DNA of 30,385 nucleotides from Streptomyces sp. NRRL F-5122 (GCF_001507435.1 NZ_LMWH01000276.1:1-30385), one strand, 5' to 3'. Shown: positions 7,889 through 16,139, counted from the stretch's first letter. Notes: generated by a model from the letters alone, not told the origin. Numbers and translations are program-made.

Positions 7889-7911
7889 CAATTCGACGAA
7901 AAGGCATGTCC

Positions 7912-7933
7912 CGCCGACCCCTTCGGGTCGGCG
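7912..7933 (+). promoter_or_regulatory. Hairpin in the nadA leader
   Basis: CGCCGACCC (7912-7920) pairs with GGGTCGGCG (7925-7933), a 9-bp stem with a CTTC loop, ending 27 bp before the nadA start. It would lie in the 5' leader of the predicted transcript. It may stabilise the mRNA or affect translation; no riboswitch class is recognised. Confidence 0.4.
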
Positions 7934-7960
7934 AGCCGCAGAACAGAAAGGGTGCGTGTC

Positions 7961-9145
7961 GTGACCACCGCCCAGACCCAGGAGCTCGACGTACAGCCGA
8001 CGCCCCTCGCCCTGCTGCTGCTCGGTCGTGAGGCCGATCCCAGGAGCGAGCGCGGCGTCGAGTGTCCCGGCGACCTGCCCTCCCCCTCCGACCCGGACCT
8101 GGTGGAGCGTGCCCGCGCGGCCAAGGAGAAGCTCGGGGACAAGGTCTTCGTGCTCGGTCATCACTACCAGCGCGACGAGGTCATCCAGTTCGCCGACGTC
8201 ACGGGCGACTCCTTCAAGCTGGCGCGCGACGCCGCCGCGCGGCCGGAGGCCGAGTACATCGTCTTCTGCGGTGTGCACTTCATGGCGGAGTCGGCGGACA
8301 TCCTGACCTCCGACGACCAGAAGGTGGTCCTGCCGGACCTGGCGGCCGGGTGCTCCATGGCGGACATGGCCACGGCCGAACAGGTCGCCGAATGCTGGGA
8401 CGTGCTGACCGAGGCGGGCATCGCCGAGCAGGTCGTGCCGGTCTCGTACATGAACTCCTCCGCCGACATCAAGGCGTTCACGGGCAAGCACGGCGGCACC
8501 ATCTGCACGTCGTCGAACGCCGAGCGGGCCCTGGAGTGGGCGTTCCAGCAGGGTGAGAAGGTCCTGTTCCTTCCGGACCAGCACCTCGGCCGCAACACCG
8601 CGGTGCGGGACATGGGGATGTCGCTGGAGGACTGCGTCGTCTACAACCCGCACAGGCCGAACGGCGGGCTCACCGCCGAGGAACTGCGCGCCGCGAAGAT
8701 GATCCTGTGGCGCGGCCACTGCTCGGTCCACGGCCGCTTCAGCCTCGACTCGGTCAACGACGTGCGGGAGCGGATCCCCGGCGTGAACGTGCTGGTCCAC
8801 CCCGAGTGCAAGCACGAAGTCGTCTCCGCCGCGGACTACGTCGGTTCGACGGAGTACATCATCAAGGCGCTCGAGGCGGCACCGACCGGCTCCAAGTGGG
8901 CCGTCGGTACGGAGCTGAACCTCGTACGCCGGCTGGCGAACCGTTTCGCGCCGGAAGGCAAGGAGATCGTCTTCCTCGACAAGACGGTGTGCTTCTGCTC
9001 GACGATGAACCGCATCGACCTGCCGCACCTGGTGTGGGCGCTGGAGTCGCTGGCCGACGGGAACCTGGTCAACAGCATCGAGGTCGACAAGGAGACGGAA
9101 GCCTTCGCGAAGCTGGCGCTGGAGCGGATGCTGGCACTGCCGTAG
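7961..9145 (+). CDS. nadA: Quinolinate synthase A (4Fe-4S enzyme of NAD synthesis)
   Basis: NadA condenses iminoaspartate with dihydroxyacetone phosphate to quinolinate, the de novo precursor of NAD. The 394-residue protein shows the family motif VLGHHYQRDEV near residues 64-74, Cys131 in AAGCSMADM, HPECKHEVV near 280-288, and the C-terminal VCFCSTMNRIDL near 343-354; three conserved cysteines hold the catalytic cluster. The start at GTG 7961 is preferred because AAAGGG lies eight bases upstream; the in-frame GTG at 7952 would abut that site. No nadB or nadC is nearby. The gene is divergent from an Fe-S carrier gene that could supply its cluster. A strong hairpin follows at 9273. Confidence 0.97.
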   Translation: MTTAQTQELDVQPTPLALLLLGREADPRSERGVECPGDLPSPSDPDLVERARAAKEKLGDKVFVLGHHYQRDEVIQFADVTGDSFKLARDAAARPEAEYIVFCGVHFMAESADILTSDDQKVVLPDLAAGCSMADMATAEQVAECWDVLTEAGIAEQVVPVSYMNSSADIKAFTGKHGGTICTSSNAERALEWAFQQGEKVLFLPDQHLGRNTAVRDMGMSLEDCVVYNPHRPNGGLTAEELRAAKMILWRGHCSVHGRFSLDSVNDVRERIPGVNVLVHPECKHEVVSAADYVGSTEYIIKALEAAPTGSKWAVGTELNLVRRLANRFAPEGKEIVFLDKTVCFCSTMNRIDLPHLVWALESLADGNLVNSIEVDKETEAFAKLALERMLALP

Positions 9146-9149
9146 CGCA

Positions 9150-9168
9150 GCGCAGTTCCCCGCGCCCC
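9150..9168. repeat. Possible fragment of a common Streptomyces intergenic repeat
   Basis: The 19-bp GCGCAGTTCCCCGCGCCCC directly follows nadA. From memory, this string is the core of a repeat scattered through intergenic regions of Streptomyces genomes. Only one copy is seen in this window, so repetition is not shown by the sequence itself. Confidence 0.35.
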
Positions 9169-9272
9169 ATCGGGCCGAGCGGCGCACATCGTCGACTGCC
9201 GGTCCGTCGTGGGGGTTTCCCGTGCGTCTGTCGCAGCGTTGGCCGCCGGCGGCTTCGCGTAGGGACATGAAT

Positions 9273-9314
9273 ACAGAGGCCCGGCCCGCACCTTTGTGCG
9301 GACCGGGCCTCTGT
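9273..9314. terminator. Bidirectional terminator between nadA and the RND permease gene
   Basis: ACAGAGGCCCGG (9273-9284) pairs with CCGGGCCTCTGT (9303-9314). After one C-A mismatch, CCGCAC pairs with GTGCGG around a CTTT loop. The 18-bp stem sits between two convergent genes, 13 bp beyond the stop of the minus-strand gene. Confidence 0.85.
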
Positions 9315-9327
9315 CACACCCGGAGGA

Positions 9328-12300
9328 CTACACCCCCGCCGGCTCCGGCTCGCCGGACTCGGACTGGGCCGGCTCGACGGCGCCCGTCTTCTTCGCCCGC
9401 TTCGCCGCCTTCTTCTTCGCGCGGCGCTCCTTGCGGAGCTCCAGCATCGCGTACAGGGTCGGCACCAGCAGGAGCGTGAGCACCGTCGACGAGATCAGAC
9501 CGCCGATCACCACCACCGCCAGCGGCTGGGCGATGAAACCGCCCTCGCCCGTGACGCCCAGAGCCATCGGCAGGAGCGCGAAGATGGTGGCCAGGGCCGT
9601 CATGAGGATCGGGCGCAGACGGTGGCGGCCACCCTCGATCACGGCTTCCACAACGCCGTAACCCTGCTTGCGGTACTGGTTGATCAGGTCGATCAGCACG
9701 ATCGCGTTGGTCACCACGATGCCGATCAGCATCAGCATGCCGATCATCGCCGGGACGCCCATCGGGGTGCCCGTCGCGATGAGCAGGCCGATGGCACCCG
9801 TCGCCGCGAACGGAATGGAGACCAGCAGGATGAGCGGCTGCGCCAGGCTGCGGAACGTCGCGACCAGCAGCATGAACACGATCGCCACCGCGGCGAGCAT
9901 GGCCAGGCCGAGGTTCTTGAACGCGTCGTCCTGGTCCTGCGAGACACCGCCGATCTGCGCCGTCGCGCCCGCAGGCAGCTTCAGTGCGTTGATCTTCGAC
10001 TGGAGGTCGGCACTCACCGCGCCGGTGTTGTCACCCGTGGGGCGCGCCGTGATCGTGGCCGCCCGCTGACCGTCGATACGGGTCATCGAGACGGGGCCGT
10101 CCACGAGCTGCACCGTCGCGATGTCGCCCAGCTTCACCGCTCCGAGCCGGAGGTCCTTCAGCTGCCCCAGCGTCTGCGCCGGCTTCGCCGCCCGGACGAC
10201 GACGTCCCGCTCGGTGTCGTCGAGGACCGCCGTGCCCGCCTTGGTGCCCTGCACGGCCTCGGCGACGGCCGCGCCCAGCGTCTGGTCGGTGAAACCGGCC
10301 GCGGCCGCACGGGAGTCGGCCTTGACCGAGATACGCGGCACGCTCTGCGCCAGGTCGCTGCTCACGTCGGTGACGTCCTTGAGCTTCGCCACCTCGGCGC
10401 GGACCTGCTCGGAGGCCTTGCTCAGCGCGTCCCCGTCGGCCGCCTTCACGACCACCTTCAGGTCCTGGCTGCCGAAGCCGTCACCGGCCGCCACCGTGGT
10501 CGCGCCGATCCCGGAGAGCCCGGCGAGGCCGTCCTCGATGCGCTTCTGCACGTCCTCGTACTTGGCGGACCCGTCCAGCATCACCGTGTACGACGCCTGG
10601 TTGGTGTCGGTGCCGCCGCCGAACGCCGCAAGGAACCCGGACGAGCCGATCGTGACCTGGTAGTCCTTGACGCCCTTCGTCCCGGCGAGCATGTCCTCGA
10701 CCTTCTTGGCCTGCTCGTCCGTCGCCGACAGGCTCGTGCCCGGCTTCAGCTTCTGCTTGATGTTGAGGACTTCCTGGTCGCCCTGGTCGAAGAAGTTCGT
10801 CTTCAGCAGCGGCGCCATGCCGAAGGTGCCGATCAGGACGACCACCGCGATCGCCACGCTGGTCAGCCGGCGGCGGGTCGCGAAGCGCAGCACGGGCACG
10901 TAGAAGCGCTGCAGACGGCTCCGCGCCTCCTTGGCCTCGGCCGCGCGGCGCGCCTCCTCCGCGTCCTGCGACATGCCCTTCGGGGTGCGCAGGAACCAGT
11001 ACGACAGGACCGGGACGACGGTCAGCGACACCACGAGGGAGGCGAGCAGGGCCGCCGTGACCGTGAGGGAGAACGAGCCGAACAGCTCGCCCACCACACC
11101 GCCGACCAGGCCGATCGGCAGGAAGACCGCAACCGTCGTCAGCGTCGAGGAGGTCACCGCGCCGGCCACCTCGCGCACCGCGGTGAGGATCGCAGTCTCC
11201 CGCTCCTCGCCGTAGCCGAGATGCCGCTTGATGTTCTCCAGGACCACGATCGAGTCGTCGACGACACGGCCGATGGCGATGGTCAGCGCGCCGAGCGTGA
11301 GCACGTTCAGCGACACGTCGCGCGTCCACAGGACGATCAGGGCGAGGACCACCGACAGCGGGATCGAGACGGCCGTGACGAGGGTGGAGCGCACCGACGC
11401 CAGGAAGACCAGGATCACCAGGACCGCGAAGAGCAGACCCAGCGCACCCTCGCTGGTCAGACCGCGGATGGACTTGGAGACCGCCGGGCCCTGGTCGCTG
11501 ACCACGGTGATGGTCGCGCCCGAACCGAGGTCCTTGCGCAGGTCCGGCAGCTTGTCCTTGACCGCGTTGGAGATGGCGACCGCGCTGCCGTCGTGGTCCA
11601 TCGTCACGTTCACGGCGAGGCTGGGCTTGCCGTCCGTGCGGGTGATGGAGTCGGCCTTGGCCTCCTCCTGCCGGACCGTGGCGACGTCGCCGAGGCGCAC
11701 CGGCTTCTTGCCCGGCTGGCCCGCGACCATCAGGTCCTGGATCTGCTGCAGCGAGGTGAAGCCGCCGCCGACCTGGACCGTGCGGTTGCTGCCGTTCTCG
11801 TCGAAGGAGCCCGCGGGGACCGTCGCGCCGCCGGCCTGCAGGGCCTGGCCGAGCGCGACCGTGGTCAGCCCGGCCCGGGCGAGCGCGGTGTTGTCGGGCG
11901 TGACGGCGACCTGGACGTCACGCACGCCGGCGACGGTGACCTGGCCGACCCCGCTGATGTCCTTCAGCGAGGGCACCACGGTCTTGTCGAGCTGGTCGGA
12001 CAGGGCCTGCTGGTCCTTGTCGGAGGTGACGGCGAGGACCACGGCCGGGATGTCGTCGGTCGAACCGGCGATGACCTGCGGGTCGACCGAGTCCGGGAGC
12101 TGGGCGCGGGCCCGGTTCACGGCCTGCTGCACGTCCGCGACGAGCTGCTTGCTGTCGTTGTCGTAGTCGAAGGACGCCATGATGACGGCGTTGCCCTCGC
12201 TCGCCGTGGAGGTGACGCCCTGGATGCCGGAGACGGCCTTCAGGGTGTTCTCGAGGGGCTCGACGACCTGCTTCTCGACCACGTCCGGGGACGCGCCCTG

Positions 12301-12456
12301 GTACGGAGCCAGGACGGACACGACGGGCAGGTTGATGGTGGGCAGGAGCTGCTGCTTGAGCTGTGGGATCGCGATCGCCCCGAAGACGAGCGCGACGATC
12401 GACATCAGCGCTATCAGGGCCCGTTGCGCGAGGCTGAATCGTGACAGCCAGGACAT
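9328..12456 (-). CDS. AcrB-type RND/HAE1 efflux permease
   Basis: The 1042-residue protein is a proton-driven RND exporter of the hydrophobe/amphiphile type. It begins MSWLSRFSLAQRALIALM and shows the family layout: a helix at the N-terminus, a large extracytoplasmic loop, a helix bundle, a second large loop and a second bundle. The proton-relay pair Asp400-Asp401 sits in GRVVDDSIVVLENIK. In the second bundle GIVVTNAIVLID has Thr where E. coli AcrB has the relay Lys, as I recall for Gram-positive members. The tail is basic (Lys/Arg-rich) and then acidic. I set the start at ATG 12456; upstream in-frame sequence does not look like RND protein. No membrane-fusion or outer-membrane partner is adjacent. 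It lies downstream of a two-component pair in the same orientation. The substrate is unknown. Confidence 0.93.
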   Translation of the reverse strand: MSWLSRFSLAQRALIALMSIVALVFGAIAIPQLKQQLLPTINLPVVSVLAPYQGASPDVVEKQVVEPLENTLKAVSGIQGVTSTASEGNAVIMASFDYDNDSKQLVADVQQAVNRARAQLPDSVDPQVIAGSTDDIPAVVLAVTSDKDQQALSDQLDKTVVPSLKDISGVGQVTVAGVRDVQVAVTPDNTALARAGLTTVALGQALQAGGATVPAGSFDENGSNRTVQVGGGFTSLQQIQDLMVAGQPGKKPVRLGDVATVRQEEAKADSITRTDGKPSLAVNVTMDHDGSAVAISNAVKDKLPDLRKDLGSGATITVVSDQGPAVSKSIRGLTSEGALGLLFAVLVILVFLASVRSTLVTAVSIPLSVVLALIVLWTRDVSLNVLTLGALTIAIGRVVDDSIVVLENIKRHLGYGEERETAILTAVREVAGAVTSSTLTTVAVFLPIGLVGGVVGELFGSFSLTVTAALLASLVVSLTVVPVLSYWFLRTPKGMSQDAEEARRAAEAKEARSRLQRFYVPVLRFATRRRLTSVAIAVVVLIGTFGMAPLLKTNFFDQGDQEVLNIKQKLKPGTSLSATDEQAKKVEDMLAGTKGVKDYQVTIGSSGFLAAFGGGTDTNQASYTVMLDGSAKYEDVQKRIEDGLAGLSGIGATTVAAGDGFGSQDLKVVVKAADGDALSKASEQVRAEVAKLKDVTDVSSDLAQSVPRISVKADSRAAAAGFTDQTLGAAVAEAVQGTKAGTAVLDDTERDVVVRAAKPAQTLGQLKDLRLGAVKLGDIATVQLVDGPVSMTRIDGQRAATITARPTGDNTGAVSADLQSKINALKLPAGATAQIGGVSQDQDDAFKNLGLAMLAAVAIVFMLLVATFRSLAQPLILLVSIPFAATGAIGLLIATGTPMGVPAMIGMLMLIGIVVTNAIVLIDLINQYRKQGYGVVEAVIEGGRHRLRPILMTALATIFALLPMALGVTGEGGFIAQPLAVVVIGGLISSTVLTLLLVPTLYAMLELRKERRAKKKAAKRAKKTGAVEPAQSESGEPEPAGV

Positions 12457-12582
12457 GGGTCGGCGTCTCTCTCTGTGGCTGAGCGGAAGGACGGGGACGC
12501 AGATGAGTCCCCCACCCCTACACCCTGGTGCATCGGAGGGTGCCGATCCGTCGCCCCACGGTCGATTTCCCCGGGCGGCGCC

Positions 12583-12598
12583 TACTGCGGACGCAGTA
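12583..12598. promoter_or_regulatory. 7-2-7 palindrome upstream of the efflux gene
   Basis: TACTGCG (12583-12589), two bases, then CGCAGTA (12592-12598) form a perfect 16-bp palindrome, 127-142 bp upstream of the permease ATG and 51 bp after the response regulator stop. NarL-family regulators are known to bind inverted heptamers starting TAC with 2-bp spacing. The adjacent NarL-type regulator is the obvious candidate binder; this is inference. Confidence 0.5.
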
Positions 12599-12648
12599 CG
12601 GCCCGATGCGACTCGCTCCACCCGTGGACGTACCGGGCCGGAGCGCGC

Positions 12649-13329
12649 TCACTCCGACCTGGGACGCACCAGCCCCGACTCGTAGGCGATGACGACCAGT
12701 TGCGCCCTGTCCCGCGCTCCCAGCTTGGCCATGGCGCGGTTGACGTGCGTCTTCACCGTCAGCGGGCTGACCTCGAGGCGTTCGGCGATCTCGTCGTTGG
12801 AGTGGCCGCCCGCGACCTGCACGAGCACCTCCCGTTCGCGTCCGGTCAGCGTGCCCAGGCGGTCGGAGCGGGCCGGGTCGCGCCCGTCGTCGGCCGGGCC
12901 CTGGGCGAGGAACCGGGCGATGAGCCCCTTGGTGGCGGCGGGCGACAGCAGGGCCTCGCCGCCGTTCGCGATCCGGATGGCGTTCAGCAGTTCCTCGGGC
13001 TCGGATCCCTTGCCGAGGAAGCCCGAGGCCCCGGCGCGCAGCGACTGCACGACGTAGTCGTCGACCTCGAAGGTCGTCAGGATGACCACCCGGACGTGGG
13101 CGAGGGCGGGGTCGGCGCTGATCAGACGGGTGGCGGCGAGACCGTCGGTCCCGGGCATCCGGATGTCCATGAGGACGACGTCGGCGCGCCGTTCCCCGGC
13201 CAGCCGGACCGCCTCCGCGCCGTCGGACGCCTCGCCCACCACCTCCATGTCCGACTCGGAGTCGACGAGGACGCGAAAGGCGCTGCGCAGCAGTGCCTGG
13301 TCGTCGGCCAGCAGGACGCGGATGGTCAT
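12649..13329 (-). CDS. NarL/LuxR-family two-component response regulator
   Basis: The 226-residue protein has an N-terminal receiver domain (1-120) with the acidic pocket Asp9-Asp10, the phosphorylation site Asp55 in VVLMDIRMPG, Thr85, and Lys107 in FLGKG. A C-terminal LuxR-type helix-turn-helix (161-217) contains LTGREREVL and SPLTVKTHVNR. It starts at ATG 13329 with GGGAGG six bases upstream. The cognate kinase gene ends 22 bp before it, so the two form one transcript. The efflux permease lies downstream on the same strand, separated by 192 bp with a candidate binding palindrome. Its likely job is to switch on the permease or envelope genes after phosphorylation. The signal is unknown. Confidence 0.93.
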   Translation of the reverse strand: MTIRVLLADDQALLRSAFRVLVDSESDMEVVGEASDGAEAVRLAGERRADVVLMDIRMPGTDGLAATRLISADPALAHVRVVILTTFEVDDYVVQSLRAGASGFLGKGSEPEELLNAIRIANGGEALLSPAATKGLIARFLAQGPADDGRDPARSDRLGTLTGREREVLVQVAGGHSNDEIAERLEVSPLTVKTHVNRAMAKLGARDRAQLVVIAYESGLVRPRSE

Positions 13330-13351
13330 ACGGGCCCTCCCGGGGCGGCGG

Positions 13352-14581
13352 TCATACGGTCTCCCCTGCCGTCGTCGTCGCACGGTTCCTGACCGGAAGG
13401 ATCGCATGGACGCGGAAGCCGCCTCCGTAGCGGGGACCGGCGGCGAGGGTCCCGCCCAGGGCGGTGACGCGCTCACGCATCCCGAGCAGACCGTGCCCGC
13501 CGTGGCCGTCGTCCTCGGGCCCCGGGTCCTCGCCCGTCCCGTCGTCGAGGATCGTGATCTCCACCGCCGACCCCACCCGCACGACGCTGACCTCGGCCTT
13601 CGCACGCTGTCCCGCGTGCTTCTGCACATTGGTCAGGGCCTCCTGTATGACCCGGTAGGCGGCCAGGTCGACGGCGGCAGGCAGGGCGGTGCCGTGGTCG
13701 GCGCGGGCGACCTCGACGGGGAGGCCGGCGTTGCGGAAGGTGTCGGCGAGCTCGTCGAGGCGGGCGAGGCCGGGGGCGGGCTCGGTCGGTGCCTCGGGGT
13801 CACCGGACTGCCGGAGCAGTCCGACGGTGGCGCGCAGTTCGTTGAGTGCCGAACGGCTGGCCTCGCGGACGTGGGCGAGTGCCTCCTTCGCCTGGTCGGG
13901 CCGTCTGTCCATGACGTGTGCCGCGACCCCGGCCTGCACGTTCACCAGGGCGATGTGGTGGGCGACGACGTCGTGCAGGTCCCGGGCGATGCGCAGCCGC
14001 TCCTCGGCGACACGTCGGCGGGCCTCCTCCTCGCGGGTGCGTTCCGCCCGCTCCGCGCGCTCCCTGATGGCGTGCACGAAGGCGCGCCGGCTGCGCACGG
14101 CGTCGCCGGCGGCCGCGGCCATGCCCGTCCAGGCGAAGATGCCGAGGTTCTCCTGGGCGTACCAGGGAACGGTGCCCGCGAGCATGGCGGCGCCGGTCAG
14201 AGCGGTCATGGTGAGCAGCCCGACGCGCCAGGTGGTGGGGCGGTCGGTGGTGGCGGCGACGGTGTAGAGGGCGACGACCGCGGACATGGCGACGGGGACA
14301 CGGGGGTCGGCGGTGACCAGTTCCACGAGGGAGAGCGCGGCCGTGACGGCGAGTACGGTCACGGGCCTTCTGCGGCGGAACACCAGGGCCGCCGCGCTGA
14401 GCACCAGCAGGGTGAGGCTGGGGGCGGCCGGGGTGCGTGCACCCCAGGTGGGTCCGTCCTGCCCATGGGGGTCGACGAAGGAGCCGACCACCATGCAGAC
14501 GAGGACACCGAAGGCGAGGGCGGCGTCCAGGGCGAGCGGGTGGGCGCGCAGGCCGTCCCTGGTGCGTTCTAGGGTGCTCAC
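13352..14581 (-). CDS. Two-component sensor histidine kinase (HisKA_3 type)
   Basis: The 409-residue kinase is the partner of the NarL-type regulator 22 bp downstream. About four to five membrane helices occupy residues 15-160. A charged coiled segment (165-195) leads to the dimerisation domain with the phosphorylated His203 in ARDLHDVVAHH. The ATPase domain shows the N-box QEALTNVQKHA (313-323) and the G motifs DDGTG (346-350) and GHGLLGMRERV (363-373). The short extracytoplasmic loops suggest sensing in or at the membrane. I place the start at GTG 14581, preceded by a leaderless-type TACCTT box. A GTG at 14638 with AGGAGC upstream is the alternative and would add 19 residues. The stimulus is unknown. 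Confidence 0.92.
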   Translation of the reverse strand: MSTLERTRDGLRAHPLALDAALAFGVLVCMVVGSFVDPHGQDGPTWGARTPAAPSLTLLVLSAAALVFRRRRPVTVLAVTAALSLVELVTADPRVPVAMSAVVALYTVAATTDRPTTWRVGLLTMTALTGAAMLAGTVPWYAQENLGIFAWTGMAAAAGDAVRSRRAFVHAIRERAERAERTREEEARRRVAEERLRIARDLHDVVAHHIALVNVQAGVAAHVMDRRPDQAKEALAHVREASRSALNELRATVGLLRQSGDPEAPTEPAPGLARLDELADTFRNAGLPVEVARADHGTALPAAVDLAAYRVIQEALTNVQKHAGQRAKAEVSVVRVGSAVEITILDDGTGEDPGPEDDGHGGHGLLGMRERVTALGGTLAAGPRYGGGFRVHAILPVRNRATTTAGETV

Positions 14582-14588
14582 CTCAGCA

Positions 14589-14594
14589 AAGGTA
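14589..14594 (-). promoter_or_regulatory. Leaderless-type -10 box for the histidine kinase gene
   Basis: On the minus strand TACCTT (14594 to 14589) is followed by seven bases and the GTG at 14581. If used, it fixes the shorter kinase start and makes the mRNA leaderless. The -35 region is weak. Confidence 0.35.
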
Positions 14595-14714
14595 CGGCGC
14601 GCCCGCTGCGGGCGGAACGGATGCCGTACGGCGTCCACCGGCGTGGGCGCTCCTGGCCCGTGCCCGGACCGGGCCGCGCACGGCGGGCCCGGCCGGGAAC
14701 GACCGTATCGGCGC

Positions 14715-14993
14715 TCAGCCCGGGATCAGCCCGTCGTCGTTCAGCATCTCGCGGACGTCGTCGAGGCTCGCGTCCGGTGACGGCAGGATCAGTTCCGACG
14801 GTTCGAGGGAGTCGTCCGGGAGCGGGGTGCCCAGGCGGCGCACCGCGTCCAGGAGGGCGCCAAGAGTACGGCGGAAGCCTTCCTTGTCGCCGCCCTCCAC
14901 CTCCCGGAGCAGCTCGTCGTCCAGCTTGTTGAGCTCGGTGAAGTGGGCGTCGTCCAGCTTCACCTGCCCCTCCCCCATGATCCGTACGATCAT
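14715..14993 (-). CDS. pspAA: PspA-associated small protein (PspAA-like)
   Basis: The 92-residue acidic protein begins MIVRIMGEGQVKLDD and continues with a helical segment (HFTELNKLDDELLREVEGGD) and an Asp/Leu-rich tail ending NDDGLIPG. I recognise it as the PspAA-type partner often encoded beside actinobacterial pspA; the assignment rests on this N-terminal pattern and the neighbour. It has no membrane segment or cysteine. Its ribosome site is strong (GAGGAGGGCGAG directly before ATG 14993). It lies 36 bp after pspA on the same strand, clearly one operon. It probably works with PspA in membrane stress response, though its exact role is not established. Confidence 0.82.
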   Translation of the reverse strand: MIVRIMGEGQVKLDDAHFTELNKLDDELLREVEGGDKEGFRRTLGALLDAVRRLGTPLPDDSLEPSELILPSPDASLDDVREMLNDDGLIPG

Positions 14994-15029
14994 CTCGCCC
15001 TCCTCAGGGGGACGCGGTGGATGACAGGG

Positions 15030-15824
15030 TCACTGCTTGTCGAAGCGGGGGGTGTCCTGCGGCTGGGACTGCTTCTGCCCCTGGTCCGTGCCGCCCTCGA
15101 TGGCCTGCGGCTGCGAGGACCCGCCGGCCAGCTCCGCCTTCATGCGCTGCAGTTCCAGCTCCACGTCCGTGCCGCCGGAGAGCCTGTCCAGCTCCGCCTG
15201 GATGTCGTCCTTGGCCATGCCCGAGGGGTCGTCGAGGGCGCCGGAGGCCAGAAGCTCGTCGATGGCGCCGGCGCGGGCCTGGAGCTGCGCGGTCTTGTCC
15301 TCGGCGCGCTGGATGGCCAGGCCGACGTCGCCCATCTCCTCGGAGATCCCGGAGAAGGCCTCGCCGATACGGGTCTGCGCCTGGGCCGCCGTGTACGTCG
15401 CCTTGATGGTCTCCTTCTTCGTGCGGAAGGCGTCCACCTTCGCCTGGAGGCGCTGGGCCGCCAGCGTGAGCTTCTCCTCCTCGCCCTGCAGGGTCTGGTG
15501 CTGGGTCTCCAGATCCGTCACCTGCTGCTGGAGCGCGGCGCGCCGCGACAGCGCCTCGCGGGCCAGGTCCTCCCGGCCGAGGGCGAGCGCCTTGCGACCC
15601 TGGTCCTCGAGCTTGGTGGACTGGCTCTGGAGCTGGTTGAGCTGCAGCTCCAGGCGCTTGCGGCTGGTCGCCACGTCCGCGACACCGCGGCGCACCTTCT
15701 GCAGCAGCTCCAGCTGCTTCTGGTACGAGTAATCGAGGGTCTCGCGCGGGTCCTCGGCCCGGTCAAGGGCCTTGTTCGCCTTCGCGCGGAAGATCATCCC
15801 CATACGCTTCATCACACCGCTCAT
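15030..15824 (-). CDS. pspA: Phage shock protein A (PspA/IM30 family)
   Basis: PspA coats the cytoplasmic face of damaged membrane and helps preserve proton-motive force. The 264-residue protein begins MSGVMKRMGMIFRAKANKAL, where an amphipathic N-terminal helix is expected. Most of residues 25-225 is long coiled coil rich in Gln, Leu, Lys and Arg. A Gln/Gly-rich tail (about 235-264) extends beyond the helical core. I chose ATG 15824; upstream in-frame sequence does not resemble the family. The ribosome site is poor (AGGGGG, 12 bases away), and ATG 15812 at MKRMGM is an alternative. pspAA follows 36 bp downstream. No pspF, pspB or pspC is present, as usual in actinobacteria. Confidence 0.94.
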   Translation of the reverse strand: MSGVMKRMGMIFRAKANKALDRAEDPRETLDYSYQKQLELLQKVRRGVADVATSRKRLELQLNQLQSQSTKLEDQGRKALALGREDLAREALSRRAALQQQVTDLETQHQTLQGEEEKLTLAAQRLQAKVDAFRTKKETIKATYTAAQAQTRIGEAFSGISEEMGDVGLAIQRAEDKTAQLQARAGAIDELLASGALDDPSGMAKDDIQAELDRLSGGTDVELELQRMKAELAGGSSQPQAIEGGTDQGQKQSQPQDTPRFDKQ

Positions 15825-15880
15825 GGGCTTCGCGCGCCCCCTTCTGACGGACTCCAGCTCACAGGTCTGCGACAGGACCC

Positions 15881-15886
15881 ACAGTA
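15881..15886 (-). promoter_or_regulatory. Candidate -10 box for pspA
   Basis: TACTGT on the minus strand matches TANNNT and would give a leader of about 50 nt. The -35 region (TGCGGT) is weak, so activation by a stress regulator is possible. Confidence 0.3.
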
Positions 15887-16139
15887 CGGTCCCTGCATCC
15901 ATTACCGCACTGTTCGCGGACGGATGCGGTCATCCCCAAGGACGACTGCCCGCGGTTCCGCTCCGGCGTAGGGAGTAGGAGTGCCCCGGGGTTACGTGCG
16001 GGGTGATTCCCGGATTCCCTCAGCCGACCGACGGAAGAACGCCGGCGGTCTTCCTTTTAGGACCCCTCTGTCCCAGTACAGACGACGGGTGTTGCCGGAT
16101 CGTTCCCCATCCGGCTGGGGTCCATGCGCGGGTACCCCG

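Larger units (their letters stand above)
7590..7960. other. 371-bp divergent intergenic region between erpA and nadA
   Basis: I see no convincing gene here; short open frames lack ribosome sites. The erpA side (7590-7820) has no clear promoter box. The nadA side (7825-7933) holds repeated CGTCA/TGACG boxes, a candidate promoter and a leader hairpin, listed separately. Confidence 0.6.

Noticed and set aside
9622..12444. Plus-strand open frame of about 940 codons
   Set aside because: It is the antisense shadow of the RND permease gene, with Arg/Asp/His-rich composition and no domain.
12457..12621. N-terminal extension of the RND permease
   Set aside because: The 55 extra residues are not RND-like and would cover the intergenic palindrome; the family start MSWLSRFSL begins at 12456.
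15825..15902. N-terminal extension of PspA
   Set aside because: The added 26 residues do not match the family, which starts at the amphipathic helix encoded from 15824.
15825..15970. Extracytoplasmic-sigma promoter for pspA (GGAAC / CGTC)
   Set aside because: A minus-strand GGAAC exists but the following CGTC is only about 10 bp away, not 16-17.
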